A DNA stretch of 64,000 nucleotides, from positions 806,001 to 870,000 of the forward strand of contig NC_013203.1 of the NCBI RefSeq assembly GCF_000024225.1, read 5' to 3'. This stretch comes from Lancefieldella parvula DSM 20469. GTDB lineage: Bacteria > Actinomycetota > Coriobacteriia > Coriobacteriales > Atopobiaceae. The position numbers and the translations under genes are program-made. Under the pieces are notes generated by a model, which saw nothing but the letters and a program-made list of their open reading frames with translations, searched no databases and was not told where the DNA came from. Of the stretch, positions 32,905 to 41,028 are shown one piece after another (the stretch's first letter is position 1; each line of letters opens with the position of its first letter).

Positions 32905-34491
32905 GTGGCGTTTCATCTCAAACATAAGACAAACGTTATTGAGCGTCACTTTTCTCGAAGATTCCAGGTAGCACTCATTGGAGAAGGCCTACTTGTTGGC
33001 CTTATGGGTGGTGGCGTAGTAACACTGTATCGGCTTTGTCTCTCTTTCGCTGAAGTACAAATGCGCTCCATTACCCAATCAATTGCAGGTAATTGGCCTT
33101 ATATGGCTCTTTGGTTTGGCATCCTGCTCATTCTTATGATAGCCGTCTGCTTGCTCATGAAATTTGAGCCCTATACGTCCGGCTCCGGAATTCCTCAGAC
33201 CAATGCTGAAGTCATGGGGTCTGCCGATATGCCCTGGTATCGAGTTCTTCCCGTCAAGTTTATCCAAGGCGTTCTGGTTGCCTTTGGCGGACTGTCTATG
33301 GGTCGAGAAGGTCCATCAGTCCAGTTAGGCGCTGTTTCCGGTAAAGCAGTCTCCAAGCTCCTCAAGCGCAAAAGGGGAGAAGAACGTCTTCTAGTTACCT
33401 GTGGTGCTGCTGCGGGCATGTCTGCTGCTTTTCATGCGCCTCTTACCGGCACACTCTTTGCTATCGAAGAGATCCAGAAAGAATTTCATGCTCCATTGAT
33501 TATCTCGGCAATGACCGCCTCAGTAGGCGCTGACTTTCTTGTATCAAACGTCCTTGGAATGAAGCCAGTACTTCAGCTTCCATACGTAGCACCGCTGCCG
33601 CACGTTGATTACGCCTTTGTACTTTTTGTAGGTGTTATCTGCGGCTTATTGGGTGCACTTCACAATAAGGGAATGTTCTTTGCACAGAGGCTTTACAAAA
33701 AAATTACCAAATTTGTGCCTTTCTCGAGGCTTATTATTCCTTTTATGCTTGCAGGAATTATGGCGTTTACCTGGCCAGATCTCCTTTGTGGCGGCGATGC
33801 CATTATCGAGAAAATCAAAGAGCCAGCAGCGCTTACTGAGCTCATGGTAATAGTGCTTTTACTGGGCAAATATTTCTTTACTACAACATGTTTTGCTGCA
33901 GGAACTCCTGGTGGAACGCTCTTTCCAATGGTTGTTATGGGAACACTTGTTGGAACACTGTTTGCCCTGGTAGCTACCCATATTTTTGGTATCCCAATGG
34001 CGTATGCGCCAAATTTTATTGCCATGGGTGTCGCAGGAATATTTGCCGGGGCAGTGAGAGCTCCTGTTACCGGGGTAGTGCTCATTTTTGAGCTTACAGG
34101 TTCTCTTGAAGCCCTTATGGCTATGTCTGCAGTTGCAATTGTGTCCTATGTAACCGCAAATATCCTGCGTGTTGACCCATTCTACGAGCACTTACTTGCA
34201 GAATTCTTAGCTTCGCAGCAAGGGGAGTCTAAACCAACGCTAGATTTTGGCGAGAAAATCCTTCATGAATTTACTATTGGCCAAGGAAGCCTTATTGAAG
34301 GCAAGCTGCTGCAAGACATCCCATGGCCAGACAAAGTTAGAATTGTAACTATTGATCGCGCGGGTTTGGAAATTATTCCAACTGGACAAACAGAACTGAT
34401 GGCTCTCGACAAGATTCTTGTTATTTATGATGAGATATATGAAAGTGATGTCATTCTTAAACTAAATGTCATGACTGATTCGTCGGTGTAA
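32905..34491 (+). CDS. ClC-family chloride channel/antiporter with RCK_C domain
   Basis: Membrane transporter of about ten helices. Selectivity-filter motifs are GSGIPQ near residue 92, GREGPSVQLG near 133 (with the gating glutamate) and GIFAGAVRAPVTG near 376. The internal proton-path glutamate is kept in LFAIEEIQ, so a Cl-/H+ antiporter is likely rather than a channel. Residues 450-528 form a TrkA-C (RCK_C) regulatory domain. The start is GTG, preceded by AGGGGAGA. It may aid acid resistance. A terminator follows and then the gene-poor gap begins. Confidence 0.93.
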   Translation: MAFHLKHKTNVIERHFSRRFQVALIGEGLLVGLMGGGVVTLYRLCLSFAEVQMRSITQSIAGNWPYMALWFGILLILMIAVCLLMKFEPYTSGSGIPQTNAEVMGSADMPWYRVLPVKFIQGVLVAFGGLSMGREGPSVQLGAVSGKAVSKLLKRKRGEERLLVTCGAAAGMSAAFHAPLTGTLFAIEEIQKEFHAPLIISAMTASVGADFLVSNVLGMKPVLQLPYVAPLPHVDYAFVLFVGVICGLLGALHNKGMFFAQRLYKKITKFVPFSRLIIPFMLAGIMAFTWPDLLCGGDAIIEKIKEPAALTELMVIVLLLGKYFFTTTCFAAGTPGGTLFPMVVMGTLVGTLFALVATHIFGIPMAYAPNFIAMGVAGIFAGAVRAPVTGVVLIFELTGSLEALMAMSAVAIVSYVTANILRVDPFYEHLLAEFLASQQGESKPTLDFGEKILHEFTIGQGSLIEGKLLQDIPWPDKVRIVTIDRAGLEIIPTGQTELMALDKILVIYDEIYESDVILKLNVMTDSSV

Positions 34492-34525
34492 TACTCGTTA
34501 CTGGCACAGCGTATGTAAATACGAA

Positions 34526-34555
34526 GGAGAGGGGCTCAAAATCCTTCTCCTTTTC
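34526..34555 (+). terminator. Terminator of ClC transporter gene
   Basis: GGAGAGGG pairs with CCTTCTCC (one G-U) over a nine-base loop, followed by TTTT. Confidence 0.8.
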
Positions 34556-35135
34556 TTCCAATTCATTAGTTTACATAATATCGATTATCAGACTTTTATA
34601 TACTATTATATAAATAGTATCAACTGCAATAGTATACAGAGCCTCAATCACATTATTATTACCCAGAAAATGAGCCTCTGAGAGCCTTTCTAAGCCACGA
34701 TATTAATTGCTTATGAGTAATTACACCTACAGCTCCAGAAACTATACTTGATGCCATGATAAATTTGATGATTTTTCAATTTGATAAGTTGGCGACAATA
34801 CTGAATCTTTTATTTATAAAATGGTTTTCTTTGTCTATCTCTCTTAAATTTATTTTAAAACTAATCAATTTTTTATAGTTATACTTATTGATAAATCGTC
34901 TTGAAATAATTTAATAACAAGAGCTTTATATATTCAATGTTGTGATAATACAAAAATTACACAGCTTAACGCTTCATTGTATGTTTTAACCTTTTACTCC
35001 CCTTTTATATATAAAATAAGCAATCTACCTGCATAAATATAATAAATAAGCAGGTAGATTAGGTAAAAATTGTTCTATACAGTCAAACAATATACAATAA
35101 TTGTATGTCATAAAATCATGGTCTTAAGGAAACCT
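34556..35135. other. AT-rich gene-free gap opening the accessory array
   Basis: No convincing gene is seen. Visible structure: ATACTATT-N5-AATAGTAT (34600-34620) with a further AATAGTAT at 34628-34635, and an 11-bp inverted repeat AATCTACCTGC/GCAGGTAGATT (35022-35060, 17-base loop) 76 bp before the first array gene. The only small reading frame noted (minus, 34757-34659, 32 codons) lacks a ribosome site. Composition is far more AT-rich than the core genome here. Confidence 0.5.
35022..35060. repeat. 11-bp perfect inverted repeat upstream of methyltransferase gene
   Basis: AATCTACCTGC at 35022-35032 is repeated in inverted form at 35050-35060. It could be a leader hairpin, an operator, or a terminator for minus-strand transcription, since T-rich sequence follows it on that strand. 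Confidence 0.5.
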
Positions 35136-35897
35136 ATGGAAAAACAGGCACTTCTCACCCAATGGCTACATGAACAAGAAATCGCTCATATCAAAGGATG
35201 GGATTTCTCTCACATTAGGGACAGATATAAAGAAGAGGATGATCTTCCGTGGGACTTTGGAAGTATCATCAAATCCTATCTACACGATACTGATTATCTA
35301 TTAGATATGGAAACGGGCGGCGGAGAATTTCTTTTGTCTTTTCTTGCCAATCCTGAACATACTGCAGCAATCGAAGGCTATGCGCCAAACATCAAACTAT
35401 GCGAAGAAAGACTTCTTCCTTTAGGGATAGATTTTAAGGCAGCTGACGGAGGAGATGAGCTTCCGTTTGAAGATGATTACTTCGATCTTGTTACCAACAG
35501 GCACGGTAAATACAACATACAAGAACTAAAAAGAATTCTTAAAAGTGGAGGTATATTTCTTACGCAACAAGTTGGCGCTGAGAATGATAGAGACCTAGTA
35601 GAGCTTCTACTAGGCAATGTCGAGCTTCCCTTTCCTAAAGCTTATTTGAGTATTGCCAGACAGGAATTCATAGACAATGGATTTGACATTATTGAGGAAG
35701 CTGAAGCCTATAGACCGATAGAATTTTATGATGTAGGTGCTCTCGTTTGGTTTGCAAGAATCATTGACTGGGAATTCCCGTACTTTGAAGTCAAAAAATA
35801 CCAAGAGAATCTCTTTAAAGCTCAGAAAATTATTGAGCAAGATGGCGTAATCAAGGGAAAAATTCATCGATACTACTTTGTGGCGAGGAAAAAGTAA
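35136..35897 (+). CDS. Class I SAM-dependent methyltransferase, accessory array
   Basis: A 253-residue methyltransferase. Motif I is LLDMETGGGEFLLSFLA near residue 53; ELPFEDDYFDLVTNRH and ILKSGGIFLTQQVG follow. The start was set to 35136, with AAGGA five bases upstream, which removes 22 leading residues of an in-frame extension. Composition is AT-rich with many AGA/ATA codons, as throughout this array. Related proteins are scattered in Firmicutes; substrate unknown. It leads seven co-directional genes. Confidence 0.78.
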   Translation: MEKQALLTQWLHEQEIAHIKGWDFSHIRDRYKEEDDLPWDFGSIIKSYLHDTDYLLDMETGGGEFLLSFLANPEHTAAIEGYAPNIKLCEERLLPLGIDFKAADGGDELPFEDDYFDLVTNRHGKYNIQELKRILKSGGIFLTQQVGAENDRDLVELLLGNVELPFPKAYLSIARQEFIDNGFDIIEEAEAYRPIEFYDVGALVWFARIIDWEFPYFEVKKYQENLFKAQKIIEQDGVIKGKIHRYYFVARKK

Positions 35898-35944
35898 TAT
35901 ATCAAGACAAAATTAGGAGACTATCAAAGAAGGAAAAGAAACCT

Positions 35945-36517
35945 ATGAAAGTAGAAAAAGAACTATCAGAAATGTCTCTGAACGAATTATGGGAACTTTT
36001 CCCAATATTTCTTGTCGAACACAATGACAAATGGGATGCATTTTATAGTGAAATGGAAGCCAAGCTACAATATATTTTACCTCAACACTCTATAAAAAGG
36101 ATTAGTCATATTGGTAGTACCGCAGTTCCTGGAATATGGGCAAAAGATATAGTCGACGTTCTTGTTGAAATTTCAACGGATTCTAATATCGAATGTATTG
36201 CGCAACTTATCGAGCGCAGTGGACTTCTGCGAATGTCAACGGAAGATCGCAGAATATCTTTGAACTCTGGTTATACTAAAAATGGGTTTGCCGATAAGGT
36301 CTTTCACATTCATCTCCGATATGTCGGAGATAACGATGAACTGTATTTTCGAGATTACCTGAAAGACCATCCACAGATTGCAAAAGAATACGAAACGTTG
36401 AAATTGGGTTTATGGAAACAATTTGAACACAATAGAGATGCTTATACAGAAGCTAAAACAAAATTCATCAGAAAATGGACTGCTATAGCAAAGAGTGACT
36501 ACGCTGGGCGTTATTGA
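35945..36517 (+). CDS. GrpB family (UPF0157) nucleotidyltransferase-fold protein
   Basis: A 190-residue protein with the GrpB core ISHIGSTAVPGIWAKDIVDVLVEI near residues 55-78, which carries the nucleotidyltransferase-like GS and DxD elements, and later FHIHLRYVGDN and YFRDYLKDHP. The biochemical role of the family is not settled; some members are fused to dephospho-CoA kinase. It is AT-rich and lies 47 bp after the methyltransferase gene. AAGGAAAAG precedes its ATG. Confidence 0.85.
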   Translation: MKVEKELSEMSLNELWELFPIFLVEHNDKWDAFYSEMEAKLQYILPQHSIKRISHIGSTAVPGIWAKDIVDVLVEISTDSNIECIAQLIERSGLLRMSTEDRRISLNSGYTKNGFADKVFHIHLRYVGDNDELYFRDYLKDHPQIAKEYETLKLGLWKQFEHNRDAYTEAKTKFIRKWTAIAKSDYAGRY

Positions 36518-36559
36518 CTAGAAGAACAAAATGCAGCTATAGATTTTTCGGAGACAGCC

Positions 36560-36943
36560 ATGAGAATTGAACATATCGCACTGTATGTAAATGACCTAGA
36601 GGGCGCTCGACGGTTTTTTGTGAAGTACTTTGGGGCAACACCTAACGACGGCTATCATAATCCTCAAACGGATTTTCGCTCATATTTTCTCTCCTTTGAT
36701 AACGGCGCACGACTTGAAATCATGAACAAACCGGAAATGCCAGACTTGCCCAAAGAACTCAACCGCACAGGATATGCCCATATTGCTTTCAGTGTAGGAA
36801 GTAAAGAAAAGGTAGATGCTCTCACTGCAGAGTTGAAGGCAGACAACTATAAAGTCATCAGCGGACCAAGGACAACCGGAGATGGCTATTATGAAAGTTG
36901 CATTGTTGCCATTGAACAGAATCAAATTGAAATTACGGTTTAA
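36560..36943 (+). CDS. VOC (glyoxalase/bleomycin-resistance fold) protein
   Basis: A 127-residue two-repeat VOC protein: [20 protein letters not shown] opens the first beta-alpha-beta-beta-beta module, and [18 protein letters not shown] the second near residue 72. Candidate metal ligands are His5, Glu in LEIMNKPE, His in YAHIAF and Glu in QIEITV. This could be a lactoylglutathione lyase-like or antibiotic-binding member; substrate is not predictable. It is one of the single-gene units of the array. Confidence 0.85.
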   Translation: MRIEHIALYVNDLEGARRFFVKYFGATPNDGYHNPQTDFRSYFLSFDNGARLEIMNKPEMPDLPKELNRTGYAHIAFSVGSKEKVDALTAELKADNYKVISGPRTTGDGYYESCIVAIEQNQIEITV

Positions 36944-36972
36944 CTAAAAAATTTGAATAGATAATATTGGAT

Positions 36973-37569
36973 ATGAAAAAAACAATTTGGGATTGGTATG
37001 CCCCGTTCTATCGCCAATCCATGCTTCCTGATAAAAAAGCATATCAATGGATGTACGATCGTATCTCACACGTTGTAAAAGACAAAACTGTTCTTGAAAT
37101 TGCAACTGGACCAGGACTTATAGCAAAACATATTGCCTCTGTAGCAAAGAGCATTACTGCGACAGATTATTCTGCTGATATGATTAAAGAGGCTCAAAAG
37201 GATACATATCCAGAAAACCTTACCTTTGAAATTGCTGATGCTACTTGTCTCCCCTATGCAAACCAGTCTTTTGACGTTGTTGTTATTGCAAATGCGCTGC
37301 ACATCATGGAACACTCGGACAAAGCCTTACAAGAGATAAGACGTGTCTTAAAAAATGGAGGCATGCTAATTGCTCCAAACTTTGTCAATCATACTGAAGT
37401 TAATACGTTCTGGAAATCTTTTCTAAAAATCGTCGGTGTTAGTTTTGAACACCATTGGACAGAAGATACTTATCCTCAGTATCTTGAATCACAAGGGTGG
37501 AAAATAGAGTTTTCTAAAACTATCGTAGCTAGACTCCCTCTATGTTATGTCGAATGCAGTCAAAAATAA
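36973..37569 (+). CDS. Class I SAM-dependent methyltransferase, UbiE/PMT-like
   Basis: A 198-residue methyltransferase with motif I VLEIATGPGLIAKHIAS near residue 42, ITATDYSADM, FEIADATCLPYANQSFDVVVIAN and VLKNGGMLIAPNF. The family resembles phosphatidylethanolamine or quinone methyltransferases, but no lipid or quinone genes surround it. I used ATG 36973 in preference to a TTG two codons before it; no strong ribosome site is visible for either. It starts 29 bp after the VOC gene. Confidence 0.8.
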   Translation: MKKTIWDWYAPFYRQSMLPDKKAYQWMYDRISHVVKDKTVLEIATGPGLIAKHIASVAKSITATDYSADMIKEAQKDTYPENLTFEIADATCLPYANQSFDVVVIANALHIMEHSDKALQEIRRVLKNGGMLIAPNFVNHTEVNTFWKSFLKIVGVSFEHHWTEDTYPQYLESQGWKIEFSKTIVARLPLCYVECSQK

Positions 37570-37646
37570 TACAAACCACTTATAAATAATGTATTCTTTT
37601 AATTAATTATATCAATCAAATGCATGTTCTCTCAAAAGGACTCACC

Positions 37647-38489
37647 GTGGATGACAAGCTACAGATACGGCCCGGAACGGCGCAAGAAACGCTCATCATT
37701 CCGCTTTATGCCCGAAAGAAATGTGGCGACAAGTTTCCTGAACTCTACGCAGATCCTGCAGCAACAGAAATTTGTGACAGGCTGGACTATGATTTTTCAA
37801 AACTCAATAAGAAATATGACACAGCGTTCTATGAATTTGGCGCACTTGAAGGTGCCATGCGACAGCTCGACATGATGTATGAAATAAACGATTACCTCAG
37901 AAACCATCCAAATGCCTCAATCGTATGTCTTGGGTGTGGACTCGATCTTGACACCAGGAGATGTGGAAACCAACAAAACAAAATATTCAATGTGGACTTC
38001 CCAGATGTTATTGCCATGCGAGAAGAACTGGCAGGTACCGATCAAAGGGAAACCAACATTGTCTCCGATTTGACGGATCTCTCTTGGATGGATCAAGTTG
38101 ATGCACGCAATGGCGCTGTTTTTTACGCAGCAGGTGTCTTTCACTATTTGAAAAAAGAAGATGTCAAAGCCATTGTCTTAAAAATGACTGAGCTTTTTCC
38201 TGGATGTAGACTCGTCTTTGATGCGGTTGGAACTTTAGGCTACAAACTCATGATGAGAGTCATCCTAAAAAAGCATGGAATGAATGATTTTGGCAATCTG
38301 TTTTACACCAACAATGCTGTAAAAGATCTCTCCTCCTGGGCAGATAAGATTTCCGTTTCATCCAAAGGATACATGCTGGGTTATTACGATATGAAATTAC
38401 CAAGTATCAAAGGCATTCATCGTCTTCTGGCAAACATGGGAGACAATATAATGCACATGCAGATTGTTAAGATAGAATTGCTGTATTAA
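37647..38489 (+). CDS. LCMT/PPM-type class I methyltransferase
   Basis: A 280-residue methyltransferase of the leucine carboxyl methyltransferase-like family (also seen in polyketide O-methyltransferases). Diagnostic stretches are FYEFGALEGAMRQLDMM, VCLGCGLDLDTRR near residue 92 and NVDFPDVIAMREEL. Substrate unknown. The GTG at 37647 is preceded by AAAAGGA six bases upstream; an ATG at 37620 adds nine residues but lacks such a site. It is the third methyltransferase of the array. Confidence 0.8.
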   Translation: MDDKLQIRPGTAQETLIIPLYARKKCGDKFPELYADPAATEICDRLDYDFSKLNKKYDTAFYEFGALEGAMRQLDMMYEINDYLRNHPNASIVCLGCGLDLDTRRCGNQQNKIFNVDFPDVIAMREELAGTDQRETNIVSDLTDLSWMDQVDARNGAVFYAAGVFHYLKKEDVKAIVLKMTELFPGCRLVFDAVGTLGYKLMMRVILKKHGMNDFGNLFYTNNAVKDLSSWADKISVSSKGYMLGYYDMKLPSIKGIHRLLANMGDNIMHMQIVKIELLY

Positions 38490-38524
38490 AAGGAATAGAA
38501 AGCTTAACAGGCTCAGGGAGTTAC

Positions 38525-39052
38525 ATGAATATCACCCTTATAAAACCAAGCGAGAAAACCAAAGCACAGCTCTTTGACATGCTTGAAGAATGGACACAAG
38601 ACATCGAGTCAAACCATACAAACTCTTCTCCTCGAAGAATATTTCTGTATGACTATCATAATTTCGAACAGTATCTAAATTTCTTAGAAACCAAAGAAGA
38701 AACCTCAGACGGAAGAGTTCCTAGTACGACCCTCTTTTGTTTTGACTTTGACAGAAATATCTTTGTTGGCGCAGTTGATATCCGTCATTATCTTAATGAT
38801 GGTCTTCTTTTAAGTGGTGGACACATTGGAGATGGTATCCGTCCAAGTGAGAGAAGAAAGGGATATGCAACGGCAATGATTGCTCTTGCGCTCAAAGAAT
38901 GCAAAAAATTAGGGATTGACCGTGTTTTAATGTGTTGCCGTAAAGATAATATTGGCTCGGCAAAGTCCATTATTAATAACGGTGGGATCTTAGAAAATGA
39001 AGTCTTTGATGAGGATGGCATTCTCACTCAAAGATATTGGATTACTCTTTAA
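38525..39052 (+). CDS. GNAT-family N-acetyltransferase
   Basis: A 175-residue acetyltransferase with the acetyl-CoA pyrophosphate-binding loop GDGIRPSERRKGYATAMIALAL near residues 101-122, the family's R/QxxGxG/A motif being RRKGYA. CRKDNIGSAKSIINNGG and the C-terminal ILTQRYWI complete motifs A and B. Similar proteins acetylate small molecules or peptides; no substrate can be assigned. GGGAG lies six bases before the ATG. Confidence 0.87.
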   Translation: MNITLIKPSEKTKAQLFDMLEEWTQDIESNHTNSSPRRIFLYDYHNFEQYLNFLETKEETSDGRVPSTTLFCFDFDRNIFVGAVDIRHYLNDGLLLSGGHIGDGIRPSERRKGYATAMIALALKECKKLGIDRVLMCCRKDNIGSAKSIINNGGILENEVFDEDGILTQRYWITL

Positions 39053-39141
39053 AGGTGCTTCTCACTTGTCTACGAGGCTTGATATACGTTGAAAAGGATT
39101 TATATATATCCATATTTCCACATGAAACAAAGGAGAGCCTA

Positions 39142-39810
39142 ATGATTCAGGATGAGCTCTTTGCACTTCAAGATACAGAATATGCCGCTTTTCAAAGTAA
39201 ACTCATGCCCAATGTACCGAGAGAATTAATCATTGGTGTACGCGTACCTCAACTCAGAAAGTTTGCCAAAAAACTTGGGAAAAGCAAAGAAGCTCAAGAG
39301 TTTCTTCTCGCCCTCCCGCATGCCTACTATGACGAAAACATGCTACATAGCCTACTTGTTTCCGAGATTAAAGACTTTGACGACTGTATTTCAGCAATTG
39401 ATGCATTTCTTCCTTATGTCGATAACTGGGCCGTGTGTGACATCTTGTCGCCGCAGGTTTTCAAAAAGAATCGCACACAACTTTTAACTGAAATTCCAAG
39501 GTGGACATCTTCTAGCCACGTATATACCTGTCGCTTTGGTATAGAGATGCTTATGACTCATTTTCTGGATGAAGATTTTGACTCAAAATACCTTGAGATT
39601 CCTGCGCAAATTCACTCAGACGAATACTACGTTAACATGATGATTGCTTGGTTCTTTGCAACGGCTCTGGCCAAACAGTGGGATTCTACACTACCCTATC
39701 TTGAAACCAAAAAGCTGGACACGTGGGTGTTTAATAAAACGATTCAAAAAGCATGTGAAAGCTATCGAATTACTAAAGAACAAAAAATTTATCTTAGAAG
39801 TTTGAAATAA
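39142..39810 (+). CDS. AlkD-type DNA alkylation repair protein
   Basis: A 222-residue HEAT-like repeat protein of the DNA_alkylation family, which removes bulky or cationic alkylated bases. Typical segments are GVRVPQLRKFAKKL near residue 32, DNWAVCDILSPQ with the Trp-Asp of the active site, and TCRFGIEMLMTHFL and WFFATALAKQWD further on. AAAGGAG six bases before 39142 fixes the start, removing 35 leading residues of the open frame, part of which overlaps the GNAT gene. It closes the array. Together with nfo and the alkyltransferase-like gene it suggests a need for alkylation repair. Confidence 0.88.
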   Translation: MIQDELFALQDTEYAAFQSKLMPNVPRELIIGVRVPQLRKFAKKLGKSKEAQEFLLALPHAYYDENMLHSLLVSEIKDFDDCISAIDAFLPYVDNWAVCDILSPQVFKKNRTQLLTEIPRWTSSSHVYTCRFGIEMLMTHFLDEDFDSKYLEIPAQIHSDEYYVNMMIAWFFATALAKQWDSTLPYLETKKLDTWVFNKTIQKACESYRITKEQKIYLRSLK

Positions 39811-39859
39811 TACTTTGAAAATAGCTGATATGGCTTTTTAGTAGTCTATCTAAATATTT

Positions 39860-39884
39860 AGGGGATCGAATAGCTCGATCCCCT
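39860..39884. terminator. Hairpin between convergent alkD-like and trxB genes
   Basis: A perfect 10-bp stem AGGGGATCGA/TCGATCCCCT with a five-base loop. Neither side has a clear T-run, so termination would be inefficient or protein-aided. Confidence 0.55.
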
Positions 39885-39914
39885 ATCAAATATCTATAAA
39901 TATGAAATAAAAAT

Positions 39915-40865
39915 TTATCCTTCGACAGGCTGTCCAAGATATGACGCTACAGAAGTTGCAGCAATAGCTCCATCTGCAGCAGCGGTAATAATCTGTCGTA
40001 GTGGCTTCTTATTAAGGTCCCCTGCAGTAAAGAGACCAGGTGTTTTGGTAGCCATACGCTCATCAGCAAGAACATACCCCTGCTCGTCAAGGTCTACAAG
40101 GTCTGTTAGAAGCTCAGTTGAAGGTACGCGACCTACCAAAACAAAGACACCAAAGCTACCCTCATCGAAGGTCTCTGTAGTCTCTTCTCCCGTCTGGTTA
40201 TTGCGGAAGGTTATAGAAGTAAGTAAATCATTACCATCAACTGCAGTAATGCTGGTTAGATAACGAATCTCTGTCTTAGGATTCTCCTCAAACTGCTTAA
40301 TTGCAGTAGCGTTTGCTCTTAGATGATCTTTACGAACGATAAGAGTTACTTTGTCAGCAAAACGAGCTAGGAACTGAGACTCCTCCACAGCGGTATTGCC
40401 ACCACCAATAACAAATACCTGCTTACCACGATAGAACATGCCATCACAAGTAGCGCAGTAAGAAACACCCTTGCCGGTAAATTTCTCTTCGTTAGTAAAT
40501 CCAGCATGACGAGGATTAGCACCGCCTGAAACAATGACGGCCTTTGCGTGATAGATGCCTTCAGAAGTCTCTAACACAAAAAGATTAGTCTCTGGGTCCT
40601 TAACGATCGAAAGGACATTAGCCATAACAATCTCTGCGCCGAGGTCTGTAGCCTGCTTCTGAAGAGTATCTGTAATAGTGAAGCCATCAGTGTTTGGCAT
40701 GCCAGGATAATTCTCAACCTCAGTTGTAGTGATAACCTGACCACCAACGGCCTGTTTCTCTAAAACAACGGTATCGAGAAGAGCGCGTTTTGCATAAATT
40801 GCAGCTGAAAGTCCTGCAGGACCACCACCTACAATAACAAGGTCTTTAGTAATAACGTCTGCCAT
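39915..40865 (-). CDS. trxB: Thioredoxin reductase
   Basis: FAD/NADPH enzyme that reduces thioredoxin. FAD motif GGGPAGLSAAIYAKR near residue 14; redox pair CATC in SYCATCDG near 136-139; NADPH motif GGGNTAVEESQFLA near 155; and C-terminal GLFTAGDLNKKPLRQI. The 316-residue length is typical. The start at 40865 has GGAG six bases upstream; an earlier in-frame start adds four residues. Thioredoxin itself is not in the window. It probably supports MsrA and ribonucleotide reductase. Confidence 0.95.
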   Translation of the reverse strand: MADVITKDLVIVGGGPAGLSAAIYAKRALLDTVVLEKQAVGGQVITTTEVENYPGMPNTDGFTITDTLQKQATDLGAEIVMANVLSIVKDPETNLFVLETSEGIYHAKAVIVSGGANPRHAGFTNEEKFTGKGVSYCATCDGMFYRGKQVFVIGGGNTAVEESQFLARFADKVTLIVRKDHLRANATAIKQFEENPKTEIRYLTSITAVDGNDLLTSITFRNNQTGEETTETFDEGSFGVFVLVGRVPSTELLTDLVDLDEQGYVLADERMATKTPGLFTAGDLNKKPLRQIITAAADGAIAATSVASYLGQPVEG

Positions 40866-40978
40866 GATTGGCTCCAATCGTATAAATCGTGACTGGCCTT
40901 GTTATACCCTACTGGCGACAATCATTATCAGTTATCTCTTAAAAATAAATTGTACACAATCTATTCATAGATAAAGAA

Positions 40979-41014
40979 GGAGGCATGCCAAAACCTCACC
41001 TTGGACACGCCTCC
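40979..41014 (-). terminator. Terminator of purine permease gene
   Basis: On the minus strand GGAGGC and GCCTCC enclose an imperfect inner stem (CCAA with TTGG), followed by TTCTTT. Confidence 0.65.
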
Positions 41015-41028
41015 TCTAGTATTAAAAA

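Noticed and set aside
34659-34757. 32-codon minus-strand reading frame in the AT-rich gap (begins MASSIVSGAV)
   Set aside because: No ribosome site, preceding stop six codons upstream and no recognisable family; chance frame is likely.
34556-39859. Integron or insertion-sequence origin of the accessory array
   Set aside because: No integrase, transposase, attC-like fold or terminal repeats seen.
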